From: Bimastos eiseni
Taxonomy: Eukaryota; Annelida; Clitellata; Crassiclitellata; Lumbricidae
Assembly: GCA_959347315.1 (NCBI GenBank)
Contig: OY365809.1
Span: 8,460,790 to 8,524,789 of the forward strand
Reading direction: 5' to 3'
DNA length: 64,000 bases
The position numbers and the translations under genes were made by a program. The notes beneath the pieces are model-generated. The model searched no databases and was not told the DNA's origin. It saw only the letters and a program-made list of their open reading frames with translations. The first letter of the stretch is position 1, and each line of letters begins with the position of its first letter. Below are positions 41,001 to 54,800 of the stretch, piece by piece.

Positions 41001-44000
41001 TTAGCAAACAAGCTATCGCTTAATCTAGATAAAACCGCTTTTATCCTTTTCAGGTCACATAGGAAAATCCCCCCGACTACATCCACTTGTTATCTACTCA
41101 TAAACAATGAACTCATTACTCAGGTCACATCTGTGAAATTTTTAGGAATTGTTGTTGACCAGCACCTAAATTGGGAAGACCACATAAAAAGCATTGCGGC
41201 TAAGATCGCTAAGAACGTGGGGGCACTAAAAAGAGCTTCTTATCTATTACCACCAACCATAAGAACCCAATTATATTACTCAATGGTCTATCCATATCTC
41301 TCATACTGCAATGCCATCTGGGCTTCTACCTATCCTTCGAAACTTAAAAAGCTAGTACTACTTCAAAAACGAGCAGTGCGCTTCGTAGCTGGCTTCGCCG
41401 AAACCGCATCTACGACTGGAGCATATAAAAATTTTAAAATATTGACGGTCCATCAGATAACTACTCTACAAATTGCTGTTATTGTGTTCCGCTCTAAACA
41501 TGGACTGCTACCCTGGGGTCATGAAAACTACTTTAAAGAATGACACATGGTACACTCGTATCCTACCAGGTGTGCTAATAAGTACCAGCTTGCATATGCA
41601 CGTACCAATACTCGCAAATTTGCTATTTGATATGTACAGGACCTAAACTATGGAACGAAATCCCGACTGACATTTTACTAGCATCTACTCTACACCTCTT
41701 CAAGCACAAACTCATGGCCCATTTCATATTTGATCCCCTCCTCCAGAAGGACTAGGGCATTCTGGGCAAATTAAGATACCCTTGGCAGATCTGCTGCGGC
41801 AGTGGACGAATGGCAGCTTAGATAAGGCTAGTTAAGTTAGTTAAGTATCTAGAATACTTCTTAAAATACTTATGTGTTATGTGATGTTAGTTACCATAGC
41901 TTAGAATTCTGATAAACAAAACTGTGCCCAATGATCTATTGAATAGACTTGGGGGTAGCCCCGTCAGCGGGAGAAAATCCCTTGGGGCTTGCCCATCTGT
42001 AACCTATCTTTTGCTATATTAATTTTTTGCAATGTATTTTGTATACTTTATTTTCTTACCCGGATAATGATTCTTGTTTTGCTTTGGTTGCTGAAAAATA
42101 AAAATCAATCAAAATTGCTCTCAAACAGAAGAATCTGCTTACTGCGATGATATGGTAACGATTGTCATTAGACAGCAGAGTATACGTAGATATGGTAACA
42201 CTTGTCTTAAAACAGAAGAGTATAAGTAGAAAAGGTATTATGGTAATGGTTGCTTTCAAACAGAAGAATATACGTACTGCGTTGATATGGAAGCAATTGT
42301 CATTAAACAGAAGAGTATACGTAGTTGAGGTATTATGGTAACGAATGTTCTCAAACAGAAGAGTTAACGTACTTGAGGCATTATGGTAGTGATTGTTCTC
42401 AAGCAGAAGATTATACGTTGTGTGTAGATATCGCTACGATTGTCATTAGACAGAAGAGTATACGTAGATATGGTAACACTTGTCTTAAAACAGAAGAGTA
42501 TACGTACAGCGTTGATATGGTAACGCACGTCATTAGACAGAAGAGTATAGGTAGATAAGCTATTATGGTAGCGATTGTTCTCAAACAGAAGATCATACGT
42601 TGTGTGAAGATATGGCAACGATTGTCATCAAACAGAACAGTATACGTAGATATGGTAACACTTGTCTTAAAACAGAAGAGTATACGTACAGCGTTGATGT
42701 GCTAACGATTGTCATTGGACAGAAGACTATACGTATATAAGGTATTATGGTAATGTTTGTTCTCCAATAGAAGAATATACGTAGTGCGTCGATATGGCAA
42801 AGATTGTCATTAGACAGAAGAGTATACGTCGATAAGGTATTATGGTAATGTTTGTTCTCAAACAGAAGAATTTGCGTACTGCGTTGATATGGTAATGATT
42901 GTCTTAGGCAGAAGAGTTGCGTTGATAAGTTATTATGATAACGCTTGTTCTCAAACAGAATAATCTGCTAACAGTGTTGATATGGTAACGATAGTCTTTC
43001 GACAGAAGAGTATACGTAGATATTGTAATACTTGCCTTTAAGCAGAAGAGTATACGTACAGTGTTGATATGGTTACGATCGTCATTAGACAGAAGAGTAT
43101 AGGTAGATAAGTTATTAGGGTAATGATTGTTCTCAAACAGAAGAATATACGTACTGCGTAGATGTGGCAACGATTGTCATGAAACAGTAGAGTATGCGTG
43201 GATATGGTAACACATGCCTTTAAACAGAAGAGTATACGTTGTTGAGGTGTTATGGTAGCGATTGTTCTCAAACAGAAGATTATGCGTGTTGTGTAGATAT
43301 CGCAACGATTGTCATTAAGCAGAAGAGTATACGTAGATATGGTAACACTTGTCTTAAATTAGAAGAGTATACGTACAGCTTGATATGGCAACGATTGTCA
43401 TTATACAGAAGACTACACGTCGATAAGGTATTATGGTAATGTTTGTTCTCCAACAGAAGAATGTACGTAATGCGTCGATATGGCAACGATTGTCATTAGA
43501 CAGAAGAGTATACGTAGTTGAGGTATTATGGTAACGAATGTTCTCACACAGAAGAGTATACCTAGTTGAGGTATTATGGTAGCGATTGTTCTCAAACAGA
43601 AGATTATACGTTGTGTGTAGATATCGCAACGATTGTCATTAGACGGAAGAGTACACGTAGATGAGGTATTATGGTGACGATTGTTCTAAGACAGAAGAGT
43701 ATACGTACTGCATTGATAAGGCAGCGATTGTCATTAAACAGAGCAGCATACATAGTGGAGGTATTGTGGTAACGATTGTTCTCAAACAGAAGAGTCTACG
43801 TACTGCGTAGATGTGGCAACGATTGTCATTAGACAGAAGAGTATACGTAGAAAAGGTACAATAATAACGATTGTTCTCAACCAGAAAATTATACGTACTG
43901 CGTTGATATGGCAGCGATTGTCATTAAACAGAAGAGTATACGCCGATAAGGTATTATGGTAATGATTGTTCTCAAAAAGAAGAGTATACGTAGACAATGT

Positions 44001-47000
44001 TTAATGGTAACCATTGCTCTCAAACAGCAGAGTATATGTACTGTGTAGATGTGGCAACTATTGTCAATAGACAGAAGAGTATACGTAGATAAGGTATTAT
44101 GGTAACGATTGTTGCCAAATAGAATACTATACGTACTGCGTTGATATGTCAGCGATTGTCATTAAGCAGAAGAGCATATGTAGTTGAGGCATTATGGTAA
44201 CGATTGTTCTCAAACAGAAGAGTATATGTACTGCGTGGATATGGCAACGATTGTAATTAGAAAGAAGAGTATACGTAGATAAGGTATTATGGCTACGATT
44301 GTTCTCAAACAGAAGATTATACGTACTGCGTTCATATAGTAATGAATGTCTTAAAACAGAAGAGTATGCGAAGTATTATGGTAATGATTGTTCTAAAACA
44401 GAAGAAAATACGTACTGCGTTGATATGGTAACGATTGTCATTAGACGGAGGAGAATACGTACATAAGTTATTATGGTAATGATTGTTCTCAAAAATAAGA
44501 ATATACGTACTGCGGTGATATGGTAACAATTGCCATTGGACGGAAGAGCATACGTAGATAAGGTATTAGAATATACAAGAATATACGTACTGCGGTGATA
44601 TGGTAACAATTGCCATTGGACGGAAGAGCATACGTAGATAAGGTATTATGGTAAAGATTGTTCTCAAACAGAAGAGTATATGTACTGCGTGGATATGGCA
44701 ACGATTGTAATTAGAAAGAAGAGTATACGTAGATAAGGTATTATGGCTACGATTGTTCTCAAACAGAAGATTATACGTACTGCGTTTATATAGTAATGAA
44801 TGTCTTAAAACAGAAGAGTATACGAAGTATTATGGTAATGAGTGTTCTAAGACAGAAGAATATACGTACTGCGTTGATATGGTAACGATTGTCATTAGAC
44901 GGAGGAGGATACGTCGATAAGTTATTATGGTAATGATTGTTTTCAAAAATAAGAATATACGTACTGCGGTGATATGGTAACAATTGCCATTGGACGGAAG
45001 AGCGTACGTAGATAAGGTATTATGGTAAAGATTGTTCTCAAACAGAAGAATATACGTACTGCGTAGAGGTGGCAACTATTGTCATTAAACAGTAGAGTAT
45101 GCGTGGATATGGTAACACTTGCCTTTAAATAGAAGAGTATACGTAGTTGAGGTATTATGGTAGCGATTATTCTCAAACAGAAGATTATACGTTATGTGTA
45201 GATATCGCAACGATTGTCATTAAGCAGAAGAGTATACGTAGATATGGTAACACTTGTCTTAAATTAGAAGAGTATACGTACAGCTTGATATGGCAACGAT
45301 TGTCATTATACAGAAGACTACACGTCGATAAGGTATTATGGTAATGTTTGTTCTCCAACAGAAGAATGTACGTAATGCGTCGATATGGCAACGATTGTCA
45401 TTAGACAGAAGAGTATACGTAGTTGAGGTATTATGGTAACGAATGTTCTCACACAGAAGAGTATACCTAGTTCAGGTATTATGGCAGCGATTGTTCTCAA
45501 ACAGAAGATTATACGTTGTGTGTAGATATCGCAACGATTGTCATTAGACGGAAGAGTACGCGTAGATGAGGTATTATGGTGACGATTGTTCTAAGACAGA
45601 AGAGTATACGTACTGCATTGATAAGGCAGCGATTGTCATTAAACAGAACAGCATACGTAGTGGAGGTATTGTGGTAACGATTGTTCTCAAACAGAAGAGT
45701 ATACGTACTGCGTAGATGTGGCAACGATTGTCATTAGACAGAAGAGTATACGTAGAAAAGGTATTATGGTAACGATTGTTGCCAAATAGAATACTATACG
45801 TACTGCGTTGATATGTCAGCGATTGTCATTAAGCAGAAGAGCATATGTAGTTGAGGCATTATGGTAACGATTGTTCTCAAACAGAAGAGTATATGTACTG
45901 CGTGGATATGGCAACGATTGTAATTAGAAAGAAGAGTATACGTAGATAAGGTATTATGGCTACGATTGTTCTCAAACAGAAGATTATACGTACTGCGTTC
46001 ATATAGTAATGAATGTCTTAAAACGGAAGAGTATACGAAGTATTATGGTAATGATTGTTCTAAAACAGAAGAATATATGTACTGCGTTGATATGGTAACG
46101 ATTGTCATTAGACGGAGTAGGATACGTACATAAGTTATTATGGTAATGATTGTTCTCAAAAATAAGAATATACGTACTGCGGTGATATGGTAACAATTGC
46201 CATTGGACGGAAGAGCATACGTAGATAAGGTATTATGGTAAAGATTGTTCTCAAACAGAAGAATATACGTACTGCGTAGATGTGGCAACTATTGTCATTA
46301 AACAGTAGAGTATGCGTGGTTATGGTAACACTTGCCTTTAAATAGAAGAGTATACGTAGTTGAGGTATTATGGGAGCGATTATTCTCAAACAGAAGATTA
46401 TACGTTGTGTGTAGATATCGCAACGATTGTCATTGAACAGAAGAGTATACGTTGATATGGTAACACTTATCTTAAATTAGAAGAGTATACGTACAGCGTT
46501 GATATGGTAACGATTGTCATTAGACAGAAGACTACACGTCGATAAGGTATTATGGTAATGTTTGTTCTCCAACAGAAGAATATACGTAATGCGTCGATAT
46601 GGCAACGATTGTCATTAGACAGAAGAGTATGCGTAGATAAGGTATTATGATAACGCTTGTTCTCAAACAGAAGATTATACGTACTGCGTTGATATGGTAA
46701 CGATTGTCATTAAACAGAAGAGTATACGTAGTTGAGGTATTATAATAACGAATGTTCTCAAACAGAGAGTATACCTAGTTGAGGTATTATGGTAGCGATT
46801 GTTCTCAAACAGAAGATTATACGTTGTGTGTAGATATCGCAGCGATTGTCATTAGACTGAAGAGTATACGTAGATAAGGTTTTATGATAACGATTGTTCT
46901 CAAAAATAGGATTATATGTACTGCGTTGATATGGTAACGATTGTCATTAAACAGAAGAGTATGCGCAGTTGAGGTATTATGGTGACAATTGTTCTCAAAC

Positions 47001-48871
47001 AGAAGAGTATACGTACTGCGTAGATATGGCAACGATTGTCATTAGACAGTAGAGTATCCATAGATATGGCAACACTTGTCTTAAAACCGAAGAATATACG
47101 AAGTATTATGGTAATGATTGTTCTCAAACAGAAGAATATTGGTATTGCGTTGATATGGTAACAATTATCATTAGACGAAAGAGTATACGTAGAAAAGGTA
47201 TTATGGTAATGATTGTTCTCAAACATAAGAATATACGTACTGCGGTGATATGGTAACGATTGCCATTGGACGGAAGAGTATACGTAGATAAGGTATTATG
47301 GTAATGATTGTTCTCAAACAGAAGAATATACGTACTGCGTAGATATGGCAACGTTTGTTATTAAACAGAAGAGTATGCGTAGATATGGTAACACTTGTCT
47401 TAAAACAGAAGAATATATGAAGTATTATGGTAATGATTGTTCTGATACAGAAGAATATACGTACTGCGTTGATATGGCAACGATTGACGTCAAACAGTAG
47501 AGTATGCCTGGATATGGTAACACTTGCCTTTAAACAGAAGTGTATACGTAGATAAGGTATTATGGTAACGATTGCTCACAAACAGAGCAGTATATGTACT
47601 GCGTAGATAGAGCAACGATTGTCATTAGACAGAAGAGCATACGTAGATATGGTAAAAAATGTGTCTTTAAACAGAAGATAATACGTAGATATGGTAACAG
47701 TTGTCTTTATTCAGAAGAGTATGCGTTGATGAGGTAATTATGTGATGCGTTGTAATGCTAAGGATTGCTCTCAAACAGAAGAGCATACGTACTGCATAGA
47801 TATGGCAACAATTGTCTTAAAACAGAAAAGTATACGTAGATAAGAAAATGTGGTAGCGATTATTCTCAAACAGGTTATTATTTGTGCTGCGTAGGTATGG
47901 CAACGATTTTCATTAGACAGAAGAGTATACGTAGATAAGATATTATGGTAATGATTGTTCTCAAACAGAAGATTATACGTGCTGCGTAGGTATAGCAGCG
48001 ATCTTCATTAAACAGAAGAGTATACGTCGATAAGGTATTGTGGTAATGATTGTTCTCAAACAGAGGAATATACGTAATGCTTTGATATGGTAACGATCGT
48101 CTTTCGACAGAAGAGTATACGTAGATAAGGTTTTATTGCAACAATTGTTCTCTAAAAGAAGAATATACGCACTGCGTTGATGTGGCAGCAATTGTCATTA
48201 AACAGTAGAGTTTACGCAGTTGAGGTATTATGGTATCGATTGTTCTCAAACAGAAGAGTATGCGTAGACAATGTTTTATGGTAACCATTACTCTAAAACA
48301 GCATAGTATATGTATTGTGTAGATGTGGCAACTATCGTCAATAGACAGAAGAGTGTACGTAGATAAGATATTACGGTGGCGATTGTTCCCAAATAGGATA
48401 CTATACGTACTGCGTTGATATGGCAGCGATTGTGATTAAACAGAAGAGCATACGTAGTTGAGGCATTATGGTAACGATTGTTCTCAGACAGAAGAGTTTA
48501 TGTACTGCGTGGATATGGCAACGATTGTAATAAGAAAGAAGAGTATACGAAGATAAGGTATTATGGTTACGATTGTTCTCAAACAGAAGATTATACGTAC
48601 TGCTTTAATATAGTAATGAATGTCATTAAACAGAAGTGTATGCGTAGTTGAGGTATTATGGTAACGATTGTTCTCAAACAGAAGAGTATACGTACTGCGT
48701 AGATATGGCAACGATTGTCATTAAACAGAAGAGTATACGTAGATATGGTAACACTTGTCTTAAAACAGAAGAGTATACGTACAGCGTTGATATGGTAACG
48801 ATCGTCATTAGACAGAAGAGTATAGGTAGATAAGTTATTGTGGTAGCGATTGTTCTCAAACAGAAGATTAT
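38085..48871 (+). repeat. 10,787-bp segmental duplication, copy 1
   Basis: Every landmark in this block, including the LINE relic with its two stop codons, recurs exactly 10,787 bases later. Only two base differences were found by eye: A at 43752 versus G at 54539, and T at 46118 versus G at 56905. The left breakpoint falls inside a unit core (acgtagttgaggtatt), as expected for unequal exchange between misaligned units. Confidence 0.9.
40409..42113 (+). pseudogene. LINE relic with broken reverse transcriptase, copy 1
   Basis: The 5'-truncated insert begins within the polymerase fingers. In one frame it reads NYRPI, a stop, then ILNYFAKFYEKVMYERL, later a second stop after MALINM, then FFDLSKAFDTVNHSILLHKL (motif A), FPQGSNLGPLLYLLYINDLP (motif B, with Asn where Ile or Val is usual) and LLFADDTNVFF (motif C). 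The open part 40833-41543 gives 236 codons through the thumb (VKFLGIVVDQHLNWEDHI, PYLSYCNAIWAS). After its stop a shifted frame continues with GPKLWNEIPTDILLAST. A 3' region with a possible stem (gtagccccgtcagcggg) ends in aataaaaatcaatcaaa. ATTG at 40405-40408 and 42114-42117 is a short target-site duplication. It resembles CR1/L2/jockey-group LINEs and is dead. Confidence 0.88.
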
Positions 48872-51800
48872 ACGTAGTTGAGGTATTATGGTAGCGATTG
48901 TTCTCAAGCAGAAGATTATACGTTGTTTGTAGATATCGCAACGATTGTCATTAGACAGAAGAGTATACGTAGATATGGTAACACTTGTCTTAAAACTGAA
49001 GAGTATACGTACAGCGTTGATATGGTAACGCACGTCATTAGACAGAGGAGTATAGGTAGATAAGTTAACATGGTAGCGATTTTTCTCAAACAGAAGATCA
49101 TACGTTGTGTGTAGATATGGCAACGATTGTCATCAAACAGAAGGGTATACGTACAGCGTTGATGTGGTAACGATTGTCATTGGACAGAAGACTATACGTA
49201 GATAAGGTATTATGGTAATGTTTTTTCTCCAACAGAAGAATATACGTAGTGCGTCGATATGGCAACGATTGTCATTTGACAGAAGAGTATACGTAGATAA
49301 GGTATTATGGTAGCGATTGTTCTCAAACAGAAGATTATACGTACTGCATAAATATGGTAACGATTGTCATTGAACAGAAGAGTATACGTAGATAAGGTAT
49401 TATGGTAATGTTTGTTCTACAACAGAAGAATTTACGTACTGCGTTGATATTGTAACGATTGTCATTAGGCAGAAGAGTAGCAAGAGATTCAGTTTCATAA
49501 GGGAATACGTAGAGGTCTTTTATTTTAGATATGGTAACAATTGTTATCAAAGAGAAGAAAATACGTAGATGTTGTAACAGTAGTCTTTGAAAGAAGAGTA
49601 TGCGTTGATCTGGCATTATGGTATCGATTGTTCTCAAACAGAAGAGTATACAACCGAGTAGACATGGTAACGTTTCTTTTTATTCAGAAGAGTATACGTA
49701 GAAACGTCAACACTTTTCTGAAAACATAAGAGTAAACGATATGTTATTTTGGTAACGATTGTTAGGCAAAAGAGTAATAATTATGTGATGCGTAGCAATG
49801 GTAACGATTGCTCTCAAACAGAATAGCATACGTACTGCAAAGATATGGCAACAATTGTCTTAAAACAGAAAAGTATGCCTAGATAAGGAATAATGGTAGC
49901 GATTGTTCTCCAACAGAAGAATCTGCTTACTGCGTTGATATGGTAACGATTGCCATTATACAGCAGAGTATACGTAGATATGGTAACACTTGTCTTAAAA
50001 CAGAGGAGTATACGTAGATAAGGTATTATGGTAATGACTGCTTTCAGACAGAAGAATATACGTACTGTGTTGATATGGCAGATTGTCATTAAACAGAAGA
50101 GTACACGTAGTTGAGGTATTTTGGTAACGATTGTTCCCAAACAGAAGAGTATACGTGTTGAGGTATTATGGTAACGATTGTTCTCAAACAGAAGAGTATG
50201 CGTATTGCGTTGATATGGTAACGATTGTCATTAGACAGACGAGTATACGTAGATATGGTAACACTTGTCTTTAAACAGTATACGGTGTAAGGTATTATGG
50301 TAATGATTGCTCTCTAACAGTAGAATCAACTTACTGCGTTGATATGGTAACGATTGTCATTAGACAGCAGAGTATACATAGATATGGCAACACTTGTCTT
50401 AAAACAAAAGAGTATACGTCGATAAGGTATTATGGTAGTGATTGCTCTCAAACAGAAGGATCTACTTACTGCGATGATATGGTAACGATTGTCATTAGAC
50501 AGCAGAGTTTACGTAGATATGGTAACACTTGTCTTAAAACAGAAGAGTATAAGTAGATAAGGTATTATGGTAATGATTGCTTTAAAACAGAAGAATATAC
50601 GTACTGCGAAGATATGGCAGCAATTGTCATTAAACAGAAGAGTACACGTAGGTGAGGTATAATGGTAACGAATGTTCTCAAACAGAAAAGTATACGTAGT
50701 TGAGGTATTACGGTAGCGATTGTTCTCAAACAGAAGATTATACGTTGTGTGTGGATATCGTAACGATTGTCATTAGACAGAAGAGTATACGTAGATATGG
50801 TAACACTAGTCTTAAAACAGAAAAGTATACGTACAGCGTTGATATGGTGTCGATCGTCATTAAACAGAAGAGTATACGTAGATAAGGTATAATGATAACG
50901 ATTGTTCTCAAACAGAAGAATATACGTACTGCGTTGATGTGGTAACGATTGTCATTAAACAGAAGAGTATACGTAGATAAGGTATAATGATAACGATTGT
51001 TCTCGAACATATGATTATACGTACTGCGTTGACATATATTTGGTAACGATTGTCATTAGACAGAAGAGTATACGTAGGCAAGGTATTATGGTAATTATTG
51101 CTCTCAAAAAGAAGAATATACGTACTGCATAGATATGGCAACAATTGTCTTAAAACAGAAGAGTATACGTAGATATGGTATTATGGTAATGATTGAAATA
51201 GAGAAGAATGCAGTAACTATAGACCAATCTGAATCTTAAACTATTTCGCGAAGTTTTATGAGAAAGTAATGTATGAAAGATTATCAACATACATAGATAA
51301 AAATCACATAATATTTAACTCTCAATACGAGTTCCAAAAGGGAAGATCCCCCTCCATGGCTCTGATCAACATGTAGGATAAAATTTGGAATGCCTTTGAT
51401 GAAAATACTTACTCCATATTTATATTTTTCGATCTAAGTAAAGCATTCGATACCGTTAATCATAGCATTCTCTTACACAAATTAGAATCATATGGAATAA
51501 GAGGCCTTCAACTGGACTGGTTCAGAAGTTATCTAGATGAACGTACTCAAATTGTATCTTGTAATGGCGCTTCGTCTGGACCTAGAAGGATTAAACATGG
51601 CTTTCCTCAGGGGTCTAATTTGGGTCCACTTCTCTATTTGCTATATATTAATGACCTGCCCAATGTAGCGCCAATTATGTCCTTCCTATTATTTGCTGAT
51701 GATACCAACGTATTCTTCTCACACTCCTCGTATGAGACTCTATTCCAGATAGTTAATGCGCAGCTAAGCCTAATAGCAGAGTGGTTCTTAGCAAACAAGC

Positions 51801-54800
51801 TATCGCTTAATCTAGATAAAACCGCTTTTATCCTTTTCAGGTCACATAGGAAAATCCCCCCGACTACATCCACTTGTTATCTACTCATAAACAATGAACT
51901 CATTACTCAGGTCACATCTGTGAAATTTTTAGGAATTGTTGTTGACCAGCACCTAAATTGGGAAGACCACATAAAAAGCATTGCGGCTAAGATCGCTAAG
52001 AACGTGGGGGCACTAAAAAGAGCTTCTTATCTATTACCACCAACCATAAGAACCCAATTATATTACTCAATGGTCTATCCATATCTCTCATACTGCAATG
52101 CCATCTGGGCTTCTACCTATCCTTCGAAACTTAAAAAGCTAGTACTACTTCAAAAACGAGCAGTGCGCTTCGTAGCTGGCTTCGCCGAAACCGCATCTAC
52201 GACTGGAGCATATAAAAATTTTAAAATATTGACGGTCCATCAGATAACTACTCTACAAATTGCTGTTATTGTGTTCCGCTCTAAACATGGACTGCTACCC
52301 TGGGGTCATGAAAACTACTTTAAAGAATGACACATGGTACACTCGTATCCTACCAGGTGTGCTAATAAGTACCAGCTTGCATATGCACGTACCAATACTC
52401 GCAAATTTGCTATTTGATATGTACAGGACCTAAACTATGGAACGAAATCCCGACTGACATTTTACTAGCATCTACTCTACACCTCTTCAAGCACAAACTC
52501 ATGGCCCATTTCATATTTGATCCCCTCCTCCAGAAGGACTAGGGCATTCTGGGCAAATTAAGATACCCTTGGCAGATCTGCTGCGGCAGTGGACGAATGG
52601 CAGCTTAGATAAGGCTAGTTAAGTTAGTTAAGTATCTAGAATACTTCTTAAAATACTTATGTGTTATGTGATGTTAGTTACCATAGCTTAGAATTCTGAT
52701 AAACAAAACTGTGCCCAATGATCTATTGAATAGACTTGGGGGTAGCCCCGTCAGCGGGAGAAAATCCCTTGGGGCTTGCCCATCTGTAACCTATCTTTTG
52801 CTATATTAATTTTTTGCAATGTATTTTGTATACTTTATTTTCTTACCCGGATAATGATTCTTGTTTTGCTTTGGTTGCTGAAAAATAAAAATCAATCAAA
52901 ATTGCTCTCAAACAGAAGAATCTGCTTACTGCGATGATATGGTAACGATTGTCATTAGACAGCAGAGTATACGTAGATATGGTAACACTTGTCTTAAAAC
53001 AGAAGAGTATAAGTAGAAAAGGTATTATGGTAATGGTTGCTTTCAAACAGAAGAATATACGTACTGCGTTGATATGGAAGCAATTGTCATTAAACAGAAG
53101 AGTATACGTAGTTGAGGTATTATGGTAACGAATGTTCTCAAACAGAAGAGTTAACGTACTTGAGGCATTATGGTAGTGATTGTTCTCAAGCAGAAGATTA
53201 TACGTTGTGTGTAGATATCGCTACGATTGTCATTAGACAGAAGAGTATACGTAGATATGGTAACACTTGTCTTAAAACAGAAGAGTATACGTACAGCGTT
53301 GATATGGTAACGCACGTCATTAGACAGAAGAGTATAGGTAGATAAGCTATTATGGTAGCGATTGTTCTCAAACAGAAGATCATACGTTGTGTGAAGATAT
53401 GGCAACGATTGTCATCAAACAGAACAGTATACGTAGATATGGTAACACTTGTCTTAAAACAGAAGAGTATACGTACAGCGTTGATGTGCTAACGATTGTC
53501 ATTGGACAGAAGACTATACGTATATAAGGTATTATGGTAATGTTTGTTCTCCAATAGAAGAATATACGTAGTGCGTCGATATGGCAAAGATTGTCATTAG
53601 ACAGAAGAGTATACGTCGATAAGGTATTATGGTAATGTTTGTTCTCAAACAGAAGAATTTGCGTACTGCGTTGATATGGTAATGATTGTCTTAGGCAGAA
53701 GAGTTGCGTTGATAAGTTATTATGATAACGCTTGTTCTCAAACAGAATAATCTGCTAACAGTGTTGATATGGTAACGATAGTCTTTCGACAGAAGAGTAT
53801 ACGTAGATATTGTAATACTTGCCTTTAAGCAGAAGAGTATACGTACAGTGTTGATATGGTTACGATCGTCATTAGACAGAAGAGTATAGGTAGATAAGTT
53901 ATTAGGGTAATGATTGTTCTCAAACAGAAGAATATACGTACTGCGTAGATGTGGCAACGATTGTCATGAAACAGTAGAGTATGCGTGGATATGGTAACAC
54001 ATGCCTTTAAACAGAAGAGTATACGTTGTTGAGGTGTTATGGTAGCGATTGTTCTCAAACAGAAGATTATGCGTGTTGTGTAGATATCGCAACGATTGTC
54101 ATTAAGCAGAAGAGTATACGTAGATATGGTAACACTTGTCTTAAATTAGAAGAGTATACGTACAGCTTGATATGGCAACGATTGTCATTATACAGAAGAC
54201 TACACGTCGATAAGGTATTATGGTAATGTTTGTTCTCCAACAGAAGAATGTACGTAATGCGTCGATATGGCAACGATTGTCATTAGACAGAAGAGTATAC
54301 GTAGTTGAGGTATTATGGTAACGAATGTTCTCACACAGAAGAGTATACCTAGTTGAGGTATTATGGTAGCGATTGTTCTCAAACAGAAGATTATACGTTG
54401 TGTGTAGATATCGCAACGATTGTCATTAGACGGAAGAGTACACGTAGATGAGGTATTATGGTGACGATTGTTCTAAGACAGAAGAGTATACGTACTGCAT
54501 TGATAAGGCAGCGATTGTCATTAAACAGAGCAGCATACGTAGTGGAGGTATTGTGGTAACGATTGTTCTCAAACAGAAGAGTCTACGTACTGCGTAGATG
54601 TGGCAACGATTGTCATTAGACAGAAGAGTATACGTAGAAAAGGTACAATAATAACGATTGTTCTCAACCAGAAAATTATACGTACTGCGTTGATATGGCA
54701 GCGATTGTCATTAAACAGAAGAGTATACGCCGATAAGGTATTATGGTAATGATTGTTCTCAAAAAGAAGAGTATACGTAGACAATGTTTAATGGTAACCA

